Assembly: GCA_022848805.1 (NCBI GenBank)
Contig: JAJISI010000041.1
Coordinates: 1 to 10,207, forward strand
Direction of reading: 5' to 3'
DNA length: 10,207 nt
Source of the DNA: Thermoplasmatota archaeon
GTDB lineage: Archaea; Thermoplasmatota; Thermoplasmata; UBA10834
The position numbers and the translations under genes were made by a program. Below the pieces are notes generated by a model. The model saw only the letters and a list, made by a program, of their open reading frames with translations, was not told where the DNA came from and made no database searches. The stretch's first letter is position 1, and every line of letters begins with the position of its first letter. Below are positions 6,118 to 10,207 of the stretch, one piece after another.

Positions 6118-6140
6118 GGTATCGGACACTATCCGGAGCA

Positions 6141-6150
6141 CGTTATTTCA
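6141..6150 (-). promoter_or_regulatory. TATA box of the ABC exporter operon
   Basis: The minus strand reads TGAAATAACG. Its centre lies about 28 nt before ATG 6117, in keeping with a leaderless transcript. Confidence 0.5.
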
Positions 6151-6163
6151 ATCTTGTCTGGAC

Positions 6164-6178
6164 CGATGGTTACCATCG
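6164..6178. repeat. Perfect inverted repeat between exporter and regulator promoters
   Basis: CGATGGTTACCATCG has 7-bp arms around one central base. It sits between the minus-strand TATA element of the ABC operon (6141-6150) and the plus-strand TATA box of the winged-helix gene (6199-6206), immediately upstream of both, a fitting place for a dimeric regulator. Function is inferred from position and symmetry. Confidence 0.5.
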
Positions 6179-6198
6179 CGGTGGTTCCGACTTCCGGA

Positions 6199-6206
6199 TT
6201 AAATAC
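6199..6206 (+). promoter_or_regulatory. TATA box of the small winged-helix gene
   Basis: TTAAATAC in the context GGATTAAATACG. The expected start site is near 6229, downstream of the in-frame ATG at 6211, which argues for a start at 6253 or 6271. Confidence 0.6.
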
Positions 6207-6212
6207 GTCCAT

Positions 6213-6229
6213 GTGCTATCATGTAGCAC
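6213..6229. repeat. Perfect inverted repeat at the start site of the winged-helix gene
   Basis: GTGCTA, TCATG, TAGCAC: 6-bp arms with a 5-bp spacer, lying 6 nt after the TATA box and reaching the expected transcription start. A protein bound here would block polymerase, so autorepression by the encoded winged-helix protein is a natural hypothesis. Confidence 0.5.
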
Positions 6230-6270
6230 GACCACAGGGTTTCGACCAACACATGCGAAGGGTGCAAACG

Positions 6271-6588
6271 ATGGCTGCAAAGGCGGGTAAGTCGGTCCTG
6301 ACGAGCAAGATTGAGGCTGAGATCGAGCTTCTGCAGAGACATGTGCAGATGCTGAAGGCGATTATGGACAACGAGCCCATCGGCATAATCCGACTCTCCG
6401 AGATGCTTCAACACCCTCAGCATAAGGTAAGGTACTCGCTCAGAATCCTGGAACAGGAGAATCTGATCGAGCCGTCACCGGACGGAGCCGTTACGACGGA
6501 GAATATCCAGGATTTCCTCGATCACCTGAAGGGCACGTTGGACAGCATGAGCGCGACTGTCAACGAGCTGCGGGAATCAATAGAGTAG
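6271..6588 (+). CDS. Small winged-helix protein with coiled-coil flanks
   Basis: A 105-residue protein: N-terminal charged helix (SKIEAEIELLQRHVQMLKAIMD, residues about 9-30), a winged-helix core (PIGIIRLSEMLQHPQHKVRYSLRILEQENLIEPSPDGAVTT, about 32-72) and a C-terminal helix with coiled-coil character (DFLDHLKGTLDSMSATVNELRESIE, about 80-105). The core resembles archaeal DNA-binding wHTH domains, with QHKVRYSLRIL as likely recognition helix; no ligand pocket or metal site is visible. ATG 6271 is preceded by AGGGTG at 7-nt spacing; ATG 6253 is the alternative. The frame is open back to 6037, but that part overlaps the ABC gene and promoters. Its divergent position and the two inverted repeats suggest it regulates itself and the exporter operon, which is inference. 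Confidence 0.78.
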   Translation: MAAKAGKSVLTSKIEAEIELLQRHVQMLKAIMDNEPIGIIRLSEMLQHPQHKVRYSLRILEQENLIEPSPDGAVTTENIQDFLDHLKGTLDSMSATVNELRESIE

Positions 6589-6638
6589 ATTTCCGCCCCC
6601 ATCGGCCATGGCCAGACAGCGTCGCGAGCTAGGAAAGA

Positions 6639-6647
6639 CTTATTATC
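6639..6647 (+). promoter_or_regulatory. TATA box of tRNA-Asn
   Basis: CTTATTATC, about 37 nt upstream of the mature tRNA 5' end, following purine-rich AGGAAAGA. A start site near 6669 would give a short 5' leader removed by RNase P. Confidence 0.55.
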
Positions 6648-6679
6648 CACGTAGGGTTAACTGCGGCTCGCACCAACAA

Positions 6680-6752
6680 GCCGTCGTAGCTCAGTCGGTA
6701 GAGCGTCCGCCTGTTAAGCGGAAGGTCAACGGTTCGAGCCCGTTCGACGGCG
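6680..6752 (+). tRNA. tRNA-Asn (anticodon GTT)
   Basis: A complete 73-nt cloverleaf: acceptor GCCGTCG (6680-6686) with CGACGGC (6745-6751), D stem GCTC/GAGC, anticodon stem TCCGC/GCGGA around loop CTGTTAA (anticodon GTT), variable region AGGTC, T stem AACGG/CCGTT with loop TTCGAGC, and discriminator G. The CCA end is encoded at 6753-6755. No intron. Confidence 0.97.
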
Positions 6753-6755
6753 CCA

Positions 6756-6779
6756 TTCATTCATCTTCATTCTTCTCCC
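6756..6779 (+). terminator. Pyrimidine/T-rich tract after tRNA-Asn
   Basis: A run of repeated ATTC/CTTC units with many T's directly follows the encoded CCA. Archaeal RNA polymerase terminates at T-rich tracts without a hairpin, so this is the likely end of the tRNA transcript. The T runs are short and interrupted. Confidence 0.35.
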
Positions 6780-6802
6780 GCGTCCAGCCGCGCTTCGGAA
6801 AG

Positions 6803-6810
6803 ACTTTATG
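6803..6810 (+). promoter_or_regulatory. TATA box of the AhpD-like gene
   Basis: ACTTTATG preceded by purine-rich GGAAAG. The expected start site is near 6832, giving a leader of about 33 nt that holds GGTGG upstream of ATG 6865. Confidence 0.5.
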
Positions 6811-6864
6811 GCAGGTGACGATTAGTATTCTGCGCCAAGGCATCTCTCATGTCGGTGGAAGGAA

Positions 6865-7422
6865 ATGGCCTGGATCAATACGATAGAACATGAGGAAGCG
6901 TCCGGGAAGACGAAGGAAGTATACGACAGGATTCTGAGGGAGAGAGCGCACATAGCCAACATCTTCCTGGCCCAAGGCATGGAGCCCGCGGTTCTCGAGA
7001 AGAACATGGAACTCTATCTCGAGATTCTCATGGGGGACGGCCCGCTGACCAGAGAGGAGAGGGAGATGATAGCCGTCATAGTCTCGTCTGCAAACAGATG
7101 CGCTTATGGCGCGGTACACCACTCGGAGGCGCTTGAGACTGTCGAGGACGACAGCGATGCACTCTACAAGCTCATCGAAGAGTACTCGCAGAAGGCTGAG
7201 ACTCCGCGGAACAAAGCGCTACTCGCGTATGCAGCGAAGATAACCCTCGACCCGAAGGATATCACCTCGGACGACCTCGGTGACCTGCGGGAGGCGGGGT
7301 TGAGCGACGAAGAGATACTCCGAGCCACCTTGATCGCAGCGTACTTCAACTTCTCGAACAGGATATCGCTGAGCCTGGGCGTAGAGCTTGAGAAAGGCAA
7401 GGCCAGAAGTTACCGCTACTGA
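6865..7422 (+). CDS. AhpD/carboxymuconolactone decarboxylase-family protein lacking the second CxxC cysteine
   Basis: A 185-residue all-helical protein of the peroxidase-related AhpD-like group, with the core LTREEREMIAVIVSSANRC (about 61-79) and following HHSEAL. In active relatives this reads as E...CxxCxxxH, where the two Cys reduce peroxides or relay electrons. Here the motif is C79-A-Y-G82-A-V-H85-H86: the first Cys and the His are kept, but the second Cys is Gly. C79 is the only Cys in the whole protein, so an intramolecular disulfide cycle is impossible. It may act as a one-Cys enzyme, pair with an external thiol, or have another role. Gly82 is encoded GGC, one base from Cys TGC. ATG 6865 has GGTGG 6 nt upstream. 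Flanked by two tRNA genes; monocistronic. Confidence 0.87.
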   Translation: MAWINTIEHEEASGKTKEVYDRILRERAHIANIFLAQGMEPAVLEKNMELYLEILMGDGPLTREEREMIAVIVSSANRCAYGAVHHSEALETVEDDSDALYKLIEEYSQKAETPRNKALLAYAAKITLDPKDITSDDLGDLREAGLSDEEILRATLIAAYFNFSNRISLSLGVELEKGKARSYRY

Positions 7423-7471
7423 TCGTGCCGTCGGGACATCCTCCGATGGCACACTGAACGACACAGAAACG

Positions 7472-7480
7472 CTAATTAGT
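7472..7480 (+). promoter_or_regulatory. Probable TATA box of tRNA(CAU)
   Basis: CTAATTAGT, centred about 31 nt before the tRNA 5' end. The A/T-rich segment AATGTTTAGA at 7487-7496 is too close to serve. Confidence 0.4.
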
Positions 7481-7505
7481 AGGAGAATGTTTAGAGGAAA
7501 CGCAC

Positions 7506-7602
7506 GGGCCCGTAGCTTAGTCCGGCGGAGCGATTGGCTCATATGGGACTTGATGGTCCCTGAGTGACCAATTGGTCATCGGTTCAAATCCGATCGGGCC
7601 CA
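7506..7602 (+). tRNA. Intron-containing tRNA with anticodon CAT (elongator Met or Ile2)
   Basis: Acceptor GGGCCCG (7506-7512) pairs with CGGGCCC (7595-7601), discriminator A at 7602. D stem is GCTT/GAGC, anticodon stem ATTGG (7533-7537)/CCAAT (7568-7572), variable region TGGTC, T stem ATCGG/CCGAT with loop TTCAAAT. The anticodon CAT is at 7540-7542. A 23-nt intron (7544-7566) interrupts the loop after position 37. CCA is not encoded, unlike in the tRNA-Asn gene upstream. CAT can mean elongator Met or Ile2 (C34 changed to agmatidine by TiaS). It is not an initiator: the anticodon stem lacks the three G-C pairs. The GGGCCCG acceptor and A73 lean towards Ile2, while the intron position is commonest in euryarchaeal elongator Met, so identity is left open. 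Confidence 0.92.
7544..7566 (+). other. tRNA intron with canonical bulge-helix-bulge
   Basis: The intron forms a hairpin (GGGAC 7545-7549 with GTCCC 7556-7560). Exon bases CTCA (7538-7541) pair with intron bases TGAG (7561-7564) to give the 4-bp central helix, flanked by 3-nt bulges TAT (7542-7544) and TGA (7565-7567). Cutting after the second base of each bulge, as the archaeal splicing endonuclease does, releases exactly 7544-7566. Confidence 0.93.
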
Positions 7603-7644
7603 CTTCATATCATGATTCGAAGGGAATAGGTCACACGAACCTCT

Positions 7645-7761
7645 TCACATCTCCCTCATGGGCTTGTTGCAGCATACGAGCACTCCGACGCCTTCCTTGG
7701 TCACGTTGACCTCTTGCCCGCAGATATCGCAATGATACGTCTTACCAAGCTTGCCTTTCAC
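7645..7761 (-). CDS. Desulforedoxin (stand-alone, 38 aa)
   Basis: From GTG 7761 the protein has 38 residues: YHCDICGQEV ... GVGVLVCCNKPM. The four cysteines (11, 14, 30, 31) have exactly the spacing of Desulfovibrio gigas desulforedoxin (9, 12, 28, 29) and of the N-terminal domain of desulfoferrodoxin, which bind one iron through four cysteines in a dimer. It should be a small electron carrier, for example to a superoxide reductase or rubrerythrin encoded elsewhere; no such partner is in this window. The frame is open to 7833, but an excellent ribosome site (GGAGGAGGTG, 7771-7780) lies within that extension, and the TATA box at 7803-7813 sits upstream of it, so the short form is right. TTG 7764 is the alternative start. 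Confidence 0.9.
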   Translation of the reverse strand: MKGKLGKTYHCDICGQEVNVTKEGVGVLVCCNKPMREM

Positions 7762-7770
7762 CAAACGCCT

Positions 7771-7780
7771 CACCTCCTCC
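7771..7780 (-). promoter_or_regulatory. Strong ribosome binding site of desulforedoxin
   Basis: GGAGGAGGTG on the minus strand is a near-complete anti-Shine-Dalgarno match 9 nt before GTG 7761. It fixes the start of the 38-residue form and is the strongest ribosome site in the window. Confidence 0.75.
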
Positions 7781-7802
7781 GGTGCCCAGATTGACTGAGG
7801 CG

Positions 7803-7813
7803 GATTAATACTT
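7803..7813 (-). promoter_or_regulatory. TATA box of desulforedoxin
   Basis: The minus strand reads AGTATTAATCC. The expected start site is near 7782, so the leader of about 20 nt is almost wholly the ribosome site. Confidence 0.55.
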
Positions 7814-7981
7814 GCGCCAAACGAACGATGCACGATGCGATGAGTCTATGCGGGAATGGGGGACTTCGGCATGATCGACGGCGGATGTGTCAGCGAGGCG
7901 GTTCGTCCTGGGCCTCAGAACGGCCTCCGAAGACCAGGATACATCACCCGCAACTGAGTCTGTGACTGCAGCTTACCGCAC

Positions 7982-7995
7982 TGACAAAAGTGTCA
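7982..7995. repeat. Inverted repeat upstream of the S9 peptidase gene
   Basis: TGACA, AAAG, TGTCA: perfect 5-bp arms, 40 nt before ATG 8035. The rest of the roughly 200-nt gap 7834-8034 shows no convincing TATA box and no supported gene. The repeat may be a regulator site or chance. Confidence 0.3.
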
Positions 7996-8034
7996 AATCG
8001 GAAGAGCGCCTTCCATCGGGCAGAGGTTATCCAA

Positions 8035-9828
8035 ATGCCTTCAAAACGAGTGGATAAAGTCGATATTTCTGGCTTGTTCAAGGCCACAGAGGTGCAGGCG
8101 TACAGCATACACCCGAACGGTGCAAAAGCGGTATGCTCCGTGAATAAGGGCCGCAACTACGAGCTTGCCATCATGAATCTCAGGGACGGGAAGATGAGGA
8201 GGATTCTGTCCGACGACCAGGCTCTTCTCTCCCCGACGTACTCGCCATGCGGAATGATGATCGCCTATCAGGCGGACTTCGAGGGGAACGAGGATTATGA
8301 TGTGTTCGTAATCGACGACAAAGGTAAGAACCCGAGAAAGGTCACGGACAGCATCGCAGACAACGAGAACCCCGAGTTCTCCCCCGACGGCAGGAGGATC
8401 GCGTTCATATCCACCCGCAAGGACGATATGGAAAACCTCTACATGGTGGACTCTGAGGGAGGGAAACACACGCGTCTCACGAATGAGGAACTGCCCGTCA
8501 GAGATTTCGCATGGTCCCCCGATGGGCGCACAATAGCCTACGGGACGGGCATAAGCGACGGAGACTACATTTCGACCGTGAACACGTTGAACGGCAAGAC
8601 GAGGCGTATACTGTCTAAGAAAGATGTCGACTACGGCATCTGGGGTTATGGCGCCAAACCCATGCAATGGTCAGCCGATGGGTCAAAGCTGCTCTTCGTC
8701 TCCAACGAATACGATTCGAACGACATTGGGATGCTGGACCTTTCAACCCGGAGACAGCGCTGGTTGGTGCGTTCATCCAATGACAAATACAGCCCGCAAT
8801 GGTCCCCTGATGGGTCAAGGCTCGCCTATCTAGAGGTCCTGGATCCGAACATGGTCATCAAGGTCAAGGAGAGAGGCGAGACGCACACCATCTCACAGAA
8901 GACCGGCGTCTCGAGAAGTCACCAGTGGCTGCCTGATGGCTCGGGCATGATCTACGTCCATGGATCGTCGATGAGACCGGAGGAGATGTTCATCGTCAGG
9001 AGAGGCCGCCCCAAACGCCTGACGAGGTTCCAGAGCGCCGAACTTCCAACACACGCGTTCGCGCAACCCAGGCGCGTGAAGTATCGATCATTTGACGGAA
9101 GGCGGATATCGGCGATGCTGTTCGTCCCGAAAGGCGGTCCGACTGGACGTGGGGTCGTCATTCCTCATGGAGGGCCTGAGATGCAGTCGCTGAACCTCTG
9201 GGACCAGGTGGTCCAGATGTTTGTCATCAAGGGGTTCTCGGTGATCTTGCCCAACTACCGAGGATCCACGGGATACGGCCGGGAATTCCTGCATCTGCAC
9301 AACAAGGACCTGGGAGGAGGTGACCTCACCGACGTGATATACGGCGGGAAATACCTTGTGAGGACGGGTTTCGCGGATAAGGACAGGTTGGGATTCTGGG
9401 GGGCGAGCTATGGCGGATATCTATGCATGCTAGCGTTGACGAAGGCCCCGGAGATGTGGGCTGCTGGGGTGTCGATTGTCGGCTATTTCGACTGCGTCAC
9501 AGAGTTCGAAAGCGAGAGAGGGTATCTCAAGGCGTACGACCTGAGCAAGATGGGGGGCCCGAAGGACAACCCTGAGCTGTACAGGGACCGATCTCCGATT
9601 CACTTCCTTGAAAACCTCAGAGCGCCGATCCTGCTGACCGCGTCCGCGCGCGATGTCAGGTGTCCACCCACAGAGACCAGGGAGGTCGTGAGAAGGCTCG
9701 AGAAGATGGGGAAGGAATACGAGTATCACGAGTACAAGGATGAAGGACACTGGCCTCGCAAGCGGAAGAACCTGAAAGACCTGTACGAAAGGTCGGTCGG
9801 GTTCCTCGACAAGCGCATAGCTAAGTGA
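8035..9828 (+). CDS. S9-family serine peptidase (acylaminoacyl-peptidase/prolyl-oligopeptidase type)
   Basis: A 597-residue protein. The N-terminal two-thirds (about 20-340) is a TolB/WD40-like beta-propeller with repeated blades marked YSPCG, FSPDG, WSPDG, WSADG, WSPDG and WLPDG. The C-terminal alpha/beta hydrolase (about 345-597) has the nucleophile in GASYGG (Ser458), then Asp540 (ARDVRCPP) and His572 (DEGHW), a complete triad in the right order. An HGGP element (IPHGGPE) provides the oxyanion-hole region. The propeller normally admits only short peptides, so it should trim oligopeptides or blocked N-termini in the cytoplasm. No signal peptide or membrane segment is visible. ATG 8035 with AGAGGT upstream is preferred; the frame is open to GTG 7990. 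The stop codon abuts the stop of the convergent thioredoxin reductase gene. Confidence 0.94.
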   Translation: MPSKRVDKVDISGLFKATEVQAYSIHPNGAKAVCSVNKGRNYELAIMNLRDGKMRRILSDDQALLSPTYSPCGMMIAYQADFEGNEDYDVFVIDDKGKNPRKVTDSIADNENPEFSPDGRRIAFISTRKDDMENLYMVDSEGGKHTRLTNEELPVRDFAWSPDGRTIAYGTGISDGDYISTVNTLNGKTRRILSKKDVDYGIWGYGAKPMQWSADGSKLLFVSNEYDSNDIGMLDLSTRRQRWLVRSSNDKYSPQWSPDGSRLAYLEVLDPNMVIKVKERGETHTISQKTGVSRSHQWLPDGSGMIYVHGSSMRPEEMFIVRRGRPKRLTRFQSAELPTHAFAQPRRVKYRSFDGRRISAMLFVPKGGPTGRGVVIPHGGPEMQSLNLWDQVVQMFVIKGFSVILPNYRGSTGYGREFLHLHNKDLGGGDLTDVIYGGKYLVRTGFADKDRLGFWGASYGGYLCMLALTKAPEMWAAGVSIVGYFDCVTEFESERGYLKAYDLSKMGGPKDNPELYRDRSPIHFLENLRAPILLTASARDVRCPPTETREVVRRLEKMGKEYEYHEYKDEGHWPRKRKNLKDLYERSVGFLDKRIAK

Positions 9829-10207
9829 TCATCCGCCGGAACGGGAGTAGTACGGCTTCGCCAGGTCCTCGAAGGCCGACAGAGCAGACGCGGCACCTCC
9901 ATGGACCGCGGCAACGATCTGCCTGATGCCTCCTGCGACGTCGCCGGCCGCGTAGACATATGGAACGTTGGTCCTGAACGATATATCGACGGTGACAAAA
10001 CCACCGGGATCCATCTTGACACCAAGCTCGGCCGCAAGCTGGCTACTCGGCACTTCGCCAACAGCCACGAAGACGCCGCTCACCGGTTTCGTGTCGACGG
10101 CGCCGGTCTTCACGTTCCTGAGCTTGACGGCGGTCACTTCGTTCTCACCAACGATCTCTTCTATGATCGTGTCCCAGAGAATCGTTACACCCCTGTCGGC
10201 AACGCTG
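9829..10207 (-). CDS. trxB: Thioredoxin reductase, C-terminal part (cut by right edge)
   Basis: The minus-strand frame is open from the right edge to the stop at 9829-9831, about 125 residues. It carries the C-terminal half of a low-molecular-weight thioredoxin reductase: GVTILWDTIIEEIVGENEVTAVKL near the edge (end of the NADPH domain), then GVFVAVGEVPSS (usual GVFVAIGxxPN), and the FAD-binding YVYAAGDVAGG-IRQIVAAVHGGAASA motif. The CxxC and the N-terminal Rossmann fold lie outside the window, so whether both redox cysteines are present cannot be seen. The family transfers electrons from NAD(P)H through FAD to thioredoxin; the thioredoxin gene at the left edge is a possible partner. A Met at 10137 is internal, since homology runs through it. 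Confidence 0.93.
   Translation of the reverse strand, partial: SVADRGVTILWDTIIEEIVGENEVTAVKLRNVKTGAVDTKPVSGVFVAVGEVPSSQLAAELGVKMDPGGFVTVDISFRTNVPYVYAAGDVAGGIRQIVAAVHGGAASALSAFEDLAKPYYSRSGG

Noticed and set aside
6604..6613. GGCCATGGCC palindrome upstream of tRNA-Asn
   Set aside because: Ten bases, composed of common restriction-like words, not placed at a TATA box or start site; chance is sufficient.
7871..7957. 28-codon reading frame from ATG 7871 in the gap before the S9 peptidase gene
   Set aside because: No good ribosome site, no TATA box and no recognisable motif; the length is expected by chance.
8041..8667. 208-codon open frame antisense to the S9 peptidase propeller
   Set aside because: The plus-strand propeller repeats and catalytic triad are unmistakable; this frame is their shadow.
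1..10207. CRISPR array, insertion sequence, prophage or toxin-antitoxin genes
   Set aside because: No regularly spaced repeats, transposase or integrase motifs, or small toxin/antitoxin pair seen on either strand; all larger genes belong to housekeeping or redox families.

Overview
The window is archaeal chromosome carrying mostly core housekeeping genes. The archaeal signs are an aTrm56 tRNA methylase, a split tRNA(CAU) gene with a textbook bulge-helix-bulge (BHB) intron, a crenarchaeal/SOSS-B-type single-OB SSB, a PRC-barrel mini-protein, and TATA boxes about 26 nt upstream of start codons (leaderless genes), together with GGTGAT/GGAGG ribosome sites at other genes. A euryarchaeal, possibly Thermoplasmatota-like, origin is my best guess. 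That placement is inference from gene content and was not tested by phylogeny. No insertion sequence, CRISPR array, phage gene or obvious foreign island was seen.

Layout. (1) 1-205, minus: N-terminal part of a thioredoxin (CAPC active site) running off the left edge. It is divergent from (2) 386-670, plus, a PRC-barrel protein, followed by (3) 712-1224, plus, a gamma-class carbonic anhydrase-like protein with its own TATA box and a leaderless GTG start. (4) 2798-1232, minus: a three-gene operon of an ArsR-like winged-helix protein, aTrm56 tRNA methyltransferase and an HD-domain hydrolase. (5) 2984-3283, plus: single-stranded DNA-binding OB protein, divergent from that operon. (6) 6117-3313, minus: ABC exporter operon (ATPase, 12-TM permease, dolichol/phytol-kinase-like membrane protein). 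(7) 6271-6588, plus: small winged-helix protein divergent from the exporter; the shared intergenic region holds two perfect inverted repeats. (8) tRNA-Asn(GTT), 6680-6752. (9) 6865-7422: AhpD/carboxymuconolactone decarboxylase-family protein with a degenerate CxxC. (10) 7506-7602: intron-containing tRNA(CAU). (11) 7761-7645, minus: a 38-aa desulforedoxin. (12) 8035-9828: S9-family serine peptidase with beta-propeller. (13) 9829 to the right edge, minus: C-terminal part of a thioredoxin reductase.

How the genes fit together. Thioredoxin on the left edge, thioredoxin reductase on the right edge, and desulforedoxin plus an AhpD-like protein between them give the region a thiol/oxidative-stress flavour, although they are separate transcription units. 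The ABC genes and the lipid-kinase-like gene look co-transcribed, and the divergent winged-helix protein is the obvious candidate regulator. Gene packing is tight: several convergent pairs are separated by 0-29 nt, and no gene-free stretch exceeds about 200 nt. I see no clear new multi-gene defence or mobile system. The best leads are the exporter/regulator unit, the cysteine-deficient AhpD-like protein and the operator-like repeats at the thioredoxin promoter.
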